64,000 bases of DNA from Isoetes taiwanensis (Eukaryota; Streptophyta; Lycopodiopsida; Isoetales; Isoetaceae): the NCBI GenBank assembly GCA_021234155.1, contig JAJEKV010000041.1:6319249-6383248 (forward strand), read 5' to 3'. This document shows positions 54,618-64,000 of this stretch, one piece after another. A program made the translations under genes and the position numbers. The first letter of the stretch is position 1. Each line of letters begins with the position of its first letter. The notes under the pieces are model-generated. The model saw only the letters and a list, made by a program, of their open reading frames with translations, had not been told where the DNA came from and ran no database searches.

Positions 54618-55193
54618 TTACCAAACAATTATCCTAGAGGGGATTACTATGTTTGTGATATAAAATCTATCAAGAGCACAGAATAGTCTATTGTTGCCAT
54701 TTTGTTTATTTGACCAAGTATACTTGGCAGTGGATGAGGGCACATGATGAAACAAGTGATTATCCAGAAGTTTATTCCAGCAATCTTTTTCCCTGGTAGA
54801 CATGTTTATATGTTTACCTATTTTTTAATCCCATGTTGGGCTATTATTAAAATCACCTGCAAGAATCCATGAATGATTCTCATTATGCAGCCAACTATCA
54901 ATCTGAGGCCAAGTAGTTTCCCTAGATATTGGATTGGTTGAGGCATAAATGTTAATAATTCCAAAATCATTACCATTGAGAGAAACGGTAACAACTTGCC
55001 ATGTCTTACAAGGACTATTAAAGGTGGAAGTATGACTCAGATTTCTCCATATAATACAAAGACCACCTGAGGTTCCTGTAGCTTCTATCCAAATTGAGAA
55101 ATATCCAGGGGAGATCCAATCTGCAAGTTTAGAGCACTCAAAGGATGGCAATCTAAGCTTCTGGAGAAGAAAGATATCAGCATTGTATTGCAT
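54618..55193 (-). pseudogene. LINE-C AP-like endonuclease
   Basis: Minus-strand blocks: DIFLLQKLRLPSFE (the family has ..QETK), GTSGGLCIIWRN, DFGIINIYASTN, WILAGDFNNSP with the conserved Asp and Asn of the active site (about 54,850), then YTWSNKQNGNNRLFCALDRF. This endonuclease nicks the target for primed reverse transcription. The Glu of the first catalytic block reads as Lys here (QKL), and a stop follows at about 54,825. Confidence 0.75.
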
Positions 55194-55317
55194 AATTTGT
55201 GCAATAGCACGTCTTCTTTTAAGAGGGCCCTTTATCCCCCTTAAGTTCTAAGACAAGATCTTCATCAGAGTGAATCAAAGAGAAACAACATAGTGTAGAC
55301 AAACTAAGAGTGACTTC

Positions 55318-57648
55318 TTATTTTTCTATTTGTTTTATGTCTCTTGTTGGCTGAAGGAATTCCATATATTTTTGCAGCTTTTTAATTGACTTTTTTTGGT
55401 GCTTGATTCTAGATTCATGCATGAGAGCCTTATTATTACAAACTAAGATAGAGTCAGGGGCCTTTTCCACAAAGATATCATCATCCCAATCTGTATTTAG
55501 ATTGGAGTTTTCTTTATCACAGGCAATTTGAGTTAAAGGAGAACATTCCCAAAATTTAGAATTACAACAGTCATTGACATGTAAATTATTGGGATCCAAA
55601 TTTATAAGAGAAATAGGGATTGAATCTTGCCTATTGATTAGCAACTCCGTATGTTGAAAGAGAGCAATCTCTGAGGAAATACAATCAACATTATTTGTGA
55701 TGGAATGGTGAGAAAATGTCTCAGCAGAAAGGTCAATAAGACATGGATATGTGTTAATGTTTTGGATAATAGGAGATTTGGAGAAGAGGGTAAGGCATTT
55801 GGCTCAATTGTATCTTCACAAAATTTATCAACTAAATTAGTTAGAATGTTGAAGCTATTGGAACAGATAATCTTCTCCGATATATCAGTTGCATTGATAT
55901 TGTTGATTAGCTGGAGAAGCTACTATCTCAGGTCCCAATTGTTGTTGATTTACCAATGTTGTATGACAGACTATATCTCCATTTTGACTTTTCAGATCTT
56001 TAATTAATGAAAACTCTTCTCTTTAGCTGGAATGTTACCAGCTATTTCATTTTGTTGAGCAGTTTTGGTAGTATTTCTAACAGATTTTTGCACATCAGAG
56101 TGGATAACAATACCCTTATTGGGCTTTTTGTTCCCAACAAGTTGTTGATGAAGATGTTCCTGACTATTTTTTCATAATGTTGCTCAAAGTTTTGTGAAAG
56201 CCTTTGGTGTCATAGCAATAAGGATTCCCCTTTTAATATCTTCTTGTTGTGCTCAATGTTCTTGAGCATGTTAGAGTCTTCCAAAGCTGTTTGATTTAGC
56301 TTTTTAACTTGAGAGTTGATCTTTTCCTTGATGGAAGAGCCAATATTGCCCCTGTTTATCGATCCTTTGTTTAAAACTGAGATTTTAATAGGGGGTTGTA
56401 CCAAAGAAGAATAGCCGGAAGATTGACTAAGGGAGTTCATGGGATCAATTAAATTTATGCTCTTATCATTGGCTATTTTTTTCTTCCTTTGGATTCTCCT
56501 AAAGCTGCCATTTGTATTTTTGTTCTCTCTTTGTTGAAAATCATCTTGTTCTTTTCAAGCTAAGATAATATCATTTCCCTGTTGGACCATTCTTTTCTGC
56601 TGAAATTCGTTATGATTATATCCATCTTCATTTCCTTTTTCAACATGTGGAGTATTTTTTATAGAATAAATTTTATTTGCAAAGTGCTTAGAATTGCACT
56701 TAAGGCAAATACATGGTAGACCAATCCATCTAAGATGCAGGGGGGCTTTAAGGACATAAAAATCAATATAGGAAATGGAAATTGGTATAGGTTTTGAGAC
56801 ATCAACTTGGACATAACATTTAGGGGGGCTGTAGGAAGAGTATTCTGCAACAATGTATGTTCCTATAGAGTTAAAAATAGTAGCGAAACATTCCTCAAGC
56901 CAGTAGATATGGGACTTAGATCATTCATTGAGACTGAGGCAATATATAATTTCTCTAATGCAAAGTGGGATTCCATTTGAGGAAGGATAACTGGAATGTA
57001 TCACAAGTGGCATGACCAATGTTCAAAAAATAGTTTGCAGTTCGAGAGTTACCACATTCAATCATGAGATAAAGGTAGTTAAACCAGAAAATAGAATTTA
57101 TGATAACCCCCTTGTGAAGCCTAAGCAATTGGTTCCACATTCGCTCAATTTTTATGCCAACATTATCCACTCTCACAATGACAGCATTTTTTTGCAAGGT
57201 CTGGATTCTAGAAGCAATCAAAGGAGAATGAAGAGTAATACCTTTGAACATTTGAACGGATGGTTGAATCAGATATTTCAGATGATCTTAGACCATTTGC
57301 TAGATCATGGTCAGATCGAATTTGTACTGCAAGTCTTCGAACTCCAGTTTGAATAGGTACACCATTTGCATCAAGAACAGAAGTACCATTGTATCCAGGA
57401 TCCTTGCAGATATTGTTCCAAATAGGAAGAAGGTAATCAAGAGGATGCATCCCTTTATTTTGGAAATCTCGGTTAGTAAAGTCTCCAAGTTTAAGAAATC
57501 CAGAGGGATTTTTATCAAATTCACTTAACTGTAGGAGAAGATCGGCCTTTTCGGATGGAGAGGGCAGCAAGAACTAATGAAGAATTAAAATGGAGTGAAT
57601 ATTAAGGGTTTTTGGGGTATACTTTTTAGAAGTTTCAGCCGAAGCCAT
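55318..57648 (-). pseudogene. LINE-C ORF1 (nucleic-acid-binding), broken
   Basis: The ATG at 57,648 opens MASAETSKKYTPKTL, with a stop after 24 codons. Further frames read DLANGLRSSEISD (57,570-57,208), IIRVDN-type and FLNIGHATCDTF (57,251-56,955), and a Cys-rich GLPCICLKCNSKHF (about 56,720-56,680), which resembles a zinc knuckle. A basic, Ser/Asn-rich C-terminal part follows. ORF1 proteins bind element RNA. The layout (N-terminal domain, knuckle, linker) is that of plant L1 ORF1, but sequence identity is too weak for more. Confidence 0.55.
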
Positions 57649-57699
57649 TTATGAAAGGAAAAGCCAGGAGAAAGAAATAAAGAAGCCGATGAGGGAAAA

Positions 57700-58474
57700 G
57701 AACAGCAATTTTAGAAAGAAAGAAAGAATCCTACACCTAAGATGGACTGGAGAACCATGAATTCACCATAAAGAAACAACTCTTAGCTGTGTCTTAGATC
57801 AATTGTTCTGTTCTATTAATCTGAGTCCAAGCACAATTTGCTCTAAAAATCCTTGTTGCCCAAATCTTGCTGTCCTCTATGAATTCTTCCAGCCAGGAAT
57901 TTAGCATTTCCATTTCAAATTCAATGCAGCTTGGGACAAAGGTGTACTCTTGATGGAAGAGATTATCAAGGAACCATTGATTTGTTAATAGGGAGGACCA
58001 AAGATTTGATGGAGATCCACAAAGAAAGCCACAAGTGATTTGAGATCCTTGCTTGATAATTTGAAAATTCTTACATCCATGAAAAGCTCACAAGATGAAG
58101 AATTGAAAGGTGCCGACCCTCTACATGGGCAGCAGATAAATCACCACTGAATTCTCCCTGATCAAGGCTGAGAGTCAAGTTTTCAGAAGAATTCTAGCCA
58201 AGAAAGTATTTTGAACTGAAAAGGGTGCAAAAGAGAAAATAACCAAGAAAATAGGCGCTCCATTATACGATCAATGAACCTTTTTTTTTTATGCAATCTC
58301 AAAGATATGTTTGACTGTCTCGCTATGATGGCTCCATAAACTTGCTGTTAGAAGATACGTCATTAGAATCATTCTTGCATATGTCATATATCACTTCGTT
58401 GGCGGAGATAGGCTGATGCAACATCCTCCAGATGAAGGTTTGCATTTTAGGTTGAGCATAAGACCTCCAAGCTT
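57700..58474 (-). mobile_element. LINE zf-RVT relic next to gypsy-B
   Basis: From 58,474 the minus strand reads AWRSYAQPKMQTFIWRMLHQ then PISANEVIYDIC, like the start of a zf-RVT module (PK..TF.WRLLH..L). It then decays, with stops near 58,337 and 58,316. It joins the gypsy-B sequence without a gap, so one of the two was truncated at the junction. Confidence 0.45.
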
Positions 58475-59435
58475 GCCTGGTAATGATCTTGAGCAATAAG
58501 TTTCAGAGTCTTGACAATGCCAAAATGGCCGGCGAGAGGAAAATCATGTCGAGGGGCACCATCCGGAATATACAGGAATCCATCATGAAACAGAAGTCCA
58601 TCTCGAACCTCAAAATGATCATAGTCCAACCTCATTTGTCGGGAAGATGATATCGAGCGAAGCTGTGATATTATGTCCTGCGCCAATGGATCAGAAGGAA
58701 GAGATGCTCGGACAGACTCCAACAAGGATGTATCATGAGGCCTCTCGAACAAAGTGATGGCCATGAGCTGTAAACGATCAGGTCCTAGAATAATCTGTGG
58801 ATCCAAAAACTCCTGAAAAACATCGTTAGCCATGTGCTGAAAGACCGCGGGAGCATTGGTAAGGCCGAAAGGCATGACGATATACTCAAAATGATCATAC
58901 CGAGTTCGAAAGGCTGTCTTCCACTCATCACCTTCTCTGATGCGGATAAGATTATAGGCCCCTCGAAGATCAATTTTTGTGAAGTATCGTGCACCTTGTA
59001 GCCGCTCAAGTAACTCTATAATCAGAGGGAGAGGATACCGATTACGCACAATGATTTTGTTGAGACTGCGATAATCCACAACCAGCCGTAAAGAACCATC
59101 CTTCTTGAAAACAAAGAAGATGGCAACTCCTGCGGGTGATTGAGAATGCCGAATAAATCCAGTTGCAAGATTCTCCTCGATATAGGTCCACAAAGTCTTC
59201 AATTCTATTGGCGACAAGCTATAAATAGGGCCAAATAGCGAGGTCGTCCCTGGCTTAAGATCAATGGGGCAGTCATAAGGACGATGCTCCGGAAGCTTGC
59301 TGGCTTTGACCTTATCAAAAACATCGTCAAAATCCTTGTACTTATCAGGAAGGACAGGAGCAGACGTTTCTGAAGAAGAGCTAGTCGAAGGATGGACTTG
59401 GACTGCGAATGCTGATCTGGAATCTTGCCTACCAA
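58447..59435 (-). pseudogene. Gypsy-B RT fused to pre-integrase region (internal deletion)
   Basis: The frame 59,217-58,447 reads IRHSQSPAGVAIFFVFKKDG, LRLVVDYRSLNKIIVRNRYP, FTKIDLRGAYNLIRI, TAFRTRYDHFEYIVMPFGLT and FQHMANDVFQEFLD. The next block should carry Y-x-D-D, but the frame passes straight into FERPHDTSLLESVRAS, FEVRDGLLFHDGFLYIPDG and AGHFGIVKTLKLI, the linker and His part of the integrase zinc finger. The junction lies near 58,800. Palm, RNase H and more were lost without breaking the frame. Upstream, 59,435-59,217 carries the protease-RT linker in another frame. Confidence 0.8.
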
Positions 59436-59597
59436 ATCTAATAAACTTGTGAAGAGAGATCTTCGAGATACAGAGCTGAGGGTGCGAAAAAGCCTCTACA
59501 GAAGCAGGATCAAGAACAGAAGTGAGAGCCGGAACATGAGCAAAAGTAGGAGCAACTGGGACAGGAACTGGAACAAGAACTGGAGCTAGGACATCAT

Positions 59598-60065
59598 CTA
59601 GAATATGGTCAGAATCTGAGACATGACTGGAGCAGAGACAAGAGCCAAATCGGGACGTGGAGCAGAAACAGGAGTAGTGAGGACAGAATCAGGAGCCCAC
59701 GATACTGTATGGACTGAAGTAGATATTGGTGCAGAGGCCTGAACTACAGATGAACTGGAACTAGAGCTCGAACCAGTAAACCGAAAGGATCTAGTACGCC
59801 AATCAATTTGTGGGTTATGTAGCTCGAGCCAGGGCAGACCCAAGACTACTGACGCATGTGGGCTAGCAATGAGATTGAAGGAAATGCTGCAAGCATCCTC
59901 AAACAAAACGTGAAGAGGTGCAGTACATTCTGTGACTGTGCCTGAAGAGATCTCACGCCCATCAGTCACGTTAACAGAGCTAGGATGCTCGACCCTGCTT
60001 CTAGGAATGGTGTGCTTAGTAACGAACATACTATCTATGAAGGCATTCGCACCACAATCAAGTTG
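59598..60065 (-). pseudogene. Gypsy-B retropepsin-like protease
   Basis: The minus strand reads LDCGANAFIDSMFV at about 60,062-60,020. This is the active-site turn, DCGA here instead of the common DSGA or DTGA. VVLGLPWLELHNPQIDW (about 59,850-59,800) is the conserved C-terminal block (LG..WL...P.IDW). The long Ser/Pro/Val-rich tail that follows is the protease-RT linker. The domain would process the polyprotein as a homodimer. Confidence 0.7.
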
Positions 60066-60239
60066 CGCCAGCCATCGTCTCTATCCTCCCATCCTCGACT
60101 CCAATGAAATAGAGATAAAAAATTCTTTACTGACCTTGTCCGAGGGAATAAAACCTTCGTCACATGTGAGAGGAGTTGAAGGAATGTTAGGCAACCGTCG
60201 AGAGACTCCTACTACTCGGACGGGGCTCGAACGATTTTT

Positions 60240-61119
60240 CGACTGATTTGAGTGCTTCATAGGGCATCCACGAGCAATATGACCAGCTCCTCCACAGTAG
60301 AGGCAAAGATTAGCCTCTCTCGATGCTGCTTCTCGGTGGCAGATAAAGGTCCTCGAGCTGCCCGATCAATCTGCATAGGCTCAAGTCTGGACATGTTTGA
60401 TTCTACAGATGAAACTGAGGAAGGCGTAGCTACCGGCGATAGTGTGATGGGGAAGACCGGACTACGTCTCTCATGCCTGCGTTTGAAGAGCCGATTATCA
60501 CATCGAACTGTAAATCTGATGGCTTCTTTCAAAGTCTGAGGGTCCTCCATAGACAACAACATATCTTTGACATCCTCATGTAACCCCCTTCGGAAACAAT
60601 CTCGAAGTGCTACATCACCCCAGGCAGTATCTACCGCAGTTTGACGAAATTTTGATGCATATATTGAAGCTGGACGAGAGCCTTGCCTTAGATTGCAAAG
60701 TTTTGTGACGGCTGTGCGCCGACAATCGATGTCTCCAAAGCATGCCTTGAGCTCTGCAGTGAATAAAGCAAAATTTGCAACTCGGGAGCCCCTTTCTCCA
60801 GTAGGGGGGCAAACCAACTCAAGGCTGACCTAGAACGAAGAGAGCCAACTAGTTCGACATGTTCTCGATCTGTAGGATACCTGTGAGGGTGGAGCCGAAT
60901 AACAAGACGAATCTGGTTCAAAAAACCTCGGAGCTTGGATCTATTGCCATCAATTTTTTCTGGCAAGCTGATCTTAGGTTCCGATGACCTCCTCCCAGAG
61001 CTAGAGGCTGATTCATGAGAAGCTAGCCGTTCCTGGAGCTCCTTATTATGCAACTGCAATTGCTGGCATACTTCAACAAGTTGATGGACCTGATGTAATA
61101 AGGATGAAACCTCCTCCAT
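60240..61119 (-). pseudogene. Gypsy-B gag with zinc knuckle
   Basis: The likely start is MEEVSSLLHQVHQLVEVCQQ (ATG near 61,119), a coiled-coil-like N terminus. KISLPEKIDGNRSKLRGFLN and HPHRYPTDREHVELVGSLRS form the capsid core, and the second frame (60,790-60,257) has RQGSRPASIYASKFRQTA and ALRDCFRRGL. After a frameshift near 60,310 the knuckle LCLYCGGAGHIARGCP (Cys-X2-Cys-X4-His-X4-Cys) lies at about 60,305-60,260. The order matches gag of chromovirus-like elements. Confidence 0.75.
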
Positions 61120-61407
61120 AGAGATGGAAATCACCCAATTGGATAAAGAAATCCTTAGGATCAGAGCAGGCAAGAACCGGTAAGGAATTCTTGTTCAAAC
61201 TATCATGAACCTACGTGAAAACAAGGAAAATACGTGGAAAATAAGCAAGAAATATAGAAGAAATATGCCAAAATCGGAAAAGAATCTGATATATGAACAG
61301 GAATCAAGAATACAATGGCCCGAAGGCAAGCAAGAACATGAGAGATGCCTAGAAGGCTCAAGACTAGCATTGAACCGGAATGGTTTGACAAGAAGGAGGT
61401 GTTGGCT

Positions 61408-61414
61408 TATATAT
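61408..61414 (-). promoter_or_regulatory. TATA box of gypsy-B
   Basis: On the minus strand TATATAA lies about 290 bp upstream of the gag start and about 75 bp downstream of the HSE array. The spacing fits an LTR promoter. Confidence 0.6.
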
Positions 61415-61484
61415 CTAGGCCAACGGTCAGGATCGCGCCACTCCAATGAATGAGATCGCGCCAAGTGTTGCGCATGCATTTAGG

Positions 61485-61507
61485 TTCTAGAATATTCTAG
61501 AACCTTC
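61485..61507. promoter_or_regulatory. Heat-shock-element array, five contiguous units
   Basis: TTC at 61,485, GAA at 61,490, TTC at 61,495, GAA at 61,500 and TTC at 61,505 are spaced exactly 5 bp, a perfect alternating nGAAn array. Positions 61,483-61,504 form a 22-bp perfect palindrome. Heat-shock factors bind three or more such units. It lies about 70 bp upstream of the gypsy-B TATA box. Confidence 0.75.
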
Positions 61508-61555
61508 TGGAGATTGTCCCACATATGAGGAAGATATGAAGGAATGTTTTCAACA

Positions 61556-61632
61556 AATATTGGTAGTGCATTTGGCAAGGGCGTGTGACTTGCAATTGGA
61601 AGGTTGCGAGTTCAAATCCTGTCTTGTGCAAC
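61556..61632 (+). repeat. tRNA-derived, SINE-like segment
   Basis: The sequence tggtagtgcatttggcaagg and gagttcaaatcc resemble pol III A and B boxes (GTTCAAATCC is a close B-box match), about 50 bp apart. It does not fold into a full tRNA. A SINE head or a tRNA relic fits. Confidence 0.35.
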
Positions 61633-62151
61633 TACCCTTTTGCATCCGTGTGACGACCATCTTTTGTGCATACGTGTATAATGTTTGTATGATACGAATA
61701 TCCGTATGATCGTCACACTTGCTCACGAGATTTATGGCAAGAGGAAGCCTTAAAAGAGTGATGGTGAGGTTAGCAGAGATGAGCTTAATGCCATGGGTAT
61801 CTAGAGTGCCCATAGGTTGATCCTAGAGGATACTACACTTTAAAAATTAAGCTTGACCCATGAAACATTACCAAAAGCCTCAATATAGTCCAGAAAAGAG
61901 TAGATCTTATGGGGTTACACGAATGCATGTGGCTATGCCATTGGTGTTGTGCTCATGCATGATTGTAGAGTGATGGCATATGAAAGTTGCCAATACAATG
62001 CTGCTGGGAAGAATAGCGATGGTTCATGTGCACAAGCAGTTTTGTGATACATTGAGCAGAACAAAGGTGTCATCTACATACTGGAGAATACTAAGTTGTT
62101 TGTCTGACCTGGCATCTGTGGACCCTCAATTTTGGATTGGCTTTAAAGGAG
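61633..62151. other. Stretch without a supported gene
   Basis: No domain recognised. It ends at the right-edge LTR; AGGAG at 62,147-62,151 should be the outer target duplication of that element. Confidence 0.4.
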
Positions 62152-63795
62152 TGTGACGCTCCCTGCTAAACATACGGCACCCGGCCATACCCTCGGCAGG
62201 AAATCCCCCATCCGGCTCAACAACCGCATGGGCCCTTCGTCTACCCCGCACTCTGAGATGACTCCTAGTGCGGGAAGGGAACACGAAGGTGTCTTGCGCG
62301 CCCTTCCCCTATGGGCTCCTATAACAGCGGAAGCGATAACATGTCAGAACTAGCATAAAACATATACAAATACTACCTCGAAGGGCAGTGCATCACACAT
62401 ATACCAATGCAAAGATGATAATCACAAACCATAAAACAGGAGAGCTCCTACCCCTTCCACTCATAAGGAGGATGACCGACCCGGCTAGGCCTCAAGATAG
62501 AGCGGACCGAGTCATGGCAATGGCGAGGGCTGGCATAGAACAATGGCTAGGGTTGACCACTCCATCCGCCCCTCCCCGTGCATACTTTGCGGATGGGCTA
62601 GATCAGGGGCTCGACAGGGACTCTAGCCTTCCTGGATCACGCAATCCCATGGCATCACCCATCGGGACTACTCCAGGGTTGCATCTCCCCGTCCGATGAG
62701 GCAGGAAGGGTTGCATCTCCCCTTCCTGTGGTCTAGAGGTGCCGTAGGCGGCTAGAGAATCGTGGCGACACACGATTAGGCACCCGACCGAACCCCCAAA
62801 GCGAGAGCCAAGCCAACACTTGCAGCTCTCGAGAGGCGGCAACACCATTGCCCGGGGAGGTGTCGGACCCATGCTCGGCCCACACAAAGTGACCGACCAT
62901 AAGCCTAGCCCACTATGGGATCCCCCGGCCCCCACTTTCGGCGGGGATCCTCCCTCCACTTTCCTCTAGCCCCCAAGTATCCGGTGCTGAGTCATATCAT
63001 AGCCCCAATAGCCCGGTGGGCTCCTATGCACAAAGCCGCAACTAATAGGAACTAAGGGATCTACTCTAGGAGCATACTACATATGGCTCTAGGTCTCTAC
63101 CCCCTTCCCAATCCAGGGAGGAGCAAACATGATCAACCATCATCACATAATCATCACATCATGAAAATAATCATAAGAAGAACATCTTAACCTAATCATA
63201 CAACTAACTAATAGTTAGGGTTCCTTGATTAGGGTTCAAGATGTTGAATATGGGTTCTAGGATGGCTCTACTCTAGATACAAAATACTAGCACATCCGGA
63301 ATGCTAATCCCGGATGAGCTATCACAACTACTATCCTACATACCTGCTCCCGATGCTCTCCCTCCGGATCCCAGCCTCCATGGTCTTCGACTCACCAAAT
63401 GCTCTTGCTCCAAGAACGAGTCTACCTGGCCGGGCTGCTGCACCAGCCTATGCTACTGACAAGCGATGTTGAAAACGGGGTTTGAACGGTAGGTGAGTCT
63501 CTAGGTGCTAGGGCTGGAAAGAGGCCTAGGGTTAGGGTTTAGGCCTATATGAGCTAGGTCCACCTAGGATGCCACGTGGCACCAATCGGGTGAGTCCTGT
63601 GTGGCGGGTGCCCAATAGGTTAAGGCCACGTGGATAATGGTCTAAACCTATGGTTGGCTAAGTTATGAGAATAACTTGGCCATGCCCCCTAGTGCCACAA
63701 CTTATGGTATACAAGGCTATGAATGATAGACTTGTATAGTGAGTGATTGATCCGAATATACGTATTTATGGCGATATTCCCTGGATCCGATCACA
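62152..63795 (-). mobile_element. 3' LTR of a Ty3/gypsy element running off the right edge, 1644 bp
   Basis: It has TGTGACG at the left end and ATCACA at the right, the ends of the same LTR family as 52,132-53,758. A polypurine tract adjoins its right end on the minus strand, so this is the 3' LTR of a minus-strand element whose body lies beyond position 64,000. A TATA-like motif is present at about 63,545 (cctatatgagc on the plus strand, shared with the other copy). The ends and family are clear; coding capacity cannot be seen. Confidence 0.88.
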
Positions 63796-63808
63796 TTCTC
63801 CCCCCCTT
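63796..63808 (-). promoter_or_regulatory. Polypurine tract of the right-edge element
   Basis: The minus strand reads AAGGGGGGGAGAA directly before the LTR. This primes plus-strand DNA synthesis and fixes the orientation. Confidence 0.85.
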
Positions 63809-64000
63809 AGGACAATGCTTGTCCTCAAAGATTATGATAAGGTGACGAACCTACCTTAAGCCTGCAACACATCAACAACATGTCATAATCTTTAGTTTAG
63901 TTTAGCAATCAAGTTTTATTAGTTCAAGTCAAAAAATTTAGGCTATATTTGTACTTATACAAAATTATATAGCCTTAACACGGTTATTTCTTACGATAAT
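63809..64000 (-). mobile_element. Internal end of the right-edge gypsy element
   Basis: The sequence gaggacaagcattgtcctaag before the polypurine tract (minus strand) has the look of the pol 3' region of plant gypsy elements. No coding frame is visible within the window. Confidence 0.5.

Larger units (their letters stand above)
49273..57648 (-). mobile_element. LINE-C: long decayed L1-type element, split by a solo LTR
   Basis: On the minus strand, in order: ORF1 (57.6-55.3 kb), AP endonuclease (55.2-54.6), RT (54.4-51.2, interrupted at 53,758-52,132), zf-RVT (50.9-49.9) and a further coding-like tail (49.84-49.27). This is the full plan of a plant L1 element and the most complete one in the window. 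It has many stops. The RT and zf-RVT blocks resemble LINE-B. The 3' poly(A) is not obvious, so the right (3') limit on the minus strand is uncertain. Confidence 0.8.
58475..61507 (-). mobile_element. Gypsy-B: Ty3/gypsy deletion derivative
   Basis: On the minus strand: promoter region with HSE and TATA, leader, gag with zinc knuckle, protease, and an RT fused by deletion to the region before the integrase zinc finger. The polyprotein order is that of a gypsy element. The RT active site, RNase H and integrase core are missing. The 3' LTR is not present. Its LTR boundaries could not be fixed. Confidence 0.75.

Noticed and set aside
57012-57528. Plus-strand frames opposite LINE-C ORF1
   Set aside because: They mirror minus-strand coding sequence and have no recognisable features.
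61556-61632. Functional tRNA gene
   Set aside because: Only the T-arm-like part fits; acceptor stem and D-arm cannot be formed.

Overview
The window looks like nuclear DNA of a land plant with a large, repeat-rich genome. It holds one apparently intact host gene (a two-exon ubiquitin-specific protease of the plant UBP1/UBP2 type, minus strand, 37.9-41.0 kb), fragments of two other plant-type genes that still carry introns, and otherwise layered transposable elements. Plant L1-type LINEs with a zf-RVT tail, Ty3/gypsy elements, a DIRS-like tyrosine-recombinase element and a Penelope-like reverse transcriptase occur together. That mix suggests a fern, lycophyte or gymnosperm rather than a compact angiosperm genome; this is inference.

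Left part (0-22 kb): a gypsy gag relic and a repetitive unknown ORF; a 5'-truncated LINE (LINE-A) with poly(A) and an 8-bp target duplication; the 3' end of a second LINE (LINE-B) with a long zf-RVT ORF and an extra overlapping ORF; a stretch with one membrane-protein-like exon; a gypsy pol whose linker is a Ser-Pro-His minisatellite; a solo LTR with exact TG..CA ends and a GACCA target duplication; then a DIRS-like element (gag with zinc knuckle, RT, RNase H, truncated tyrosine recombinase) that carries a small MITE-like insertion.

Middle (22-36 kb): two inverted, permuted copies of one composite unit. On the left, minus strand, lie a Penelope-like RT (YMDD, no visible GIY-YIG nuclease) and a 2.2-kb block B next to a block A. 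On the right, plus strand, lie A, B and a second gene, 'gene 1'. Block B carries a promoter-like region and an intron-containing 186-codon gene. Its first exon ends in the same phase as the splice acceptor that opens gene 1, so the parts may come from one element of the form B - gene 1 - RT arranged with repeated ends.

Right part (36-64 kb): the UBP gene; an upstream 108-nt near-perfect hairpin; a degraded NAD(P)-binding Rossmann gene with introns; a broken LPEAT-like acyltransferase 5' part; simple repeats; a decayed LINE (LINE-C, minus strand, 49-57.6 kb) split by a solo LTR with a CATTT duplication; a deletion-derivative gypsy element whose upstream region has five contiguous heat-shock-element units ahead of a TATA box; and, at the right edge, the 3' LTR and polypurine tract of another minus-strand gypsy element that runs out of the window.

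Nearly all element genes are interrupted by stops and frameshifts. The UBP gene is the only clear functional host gene.
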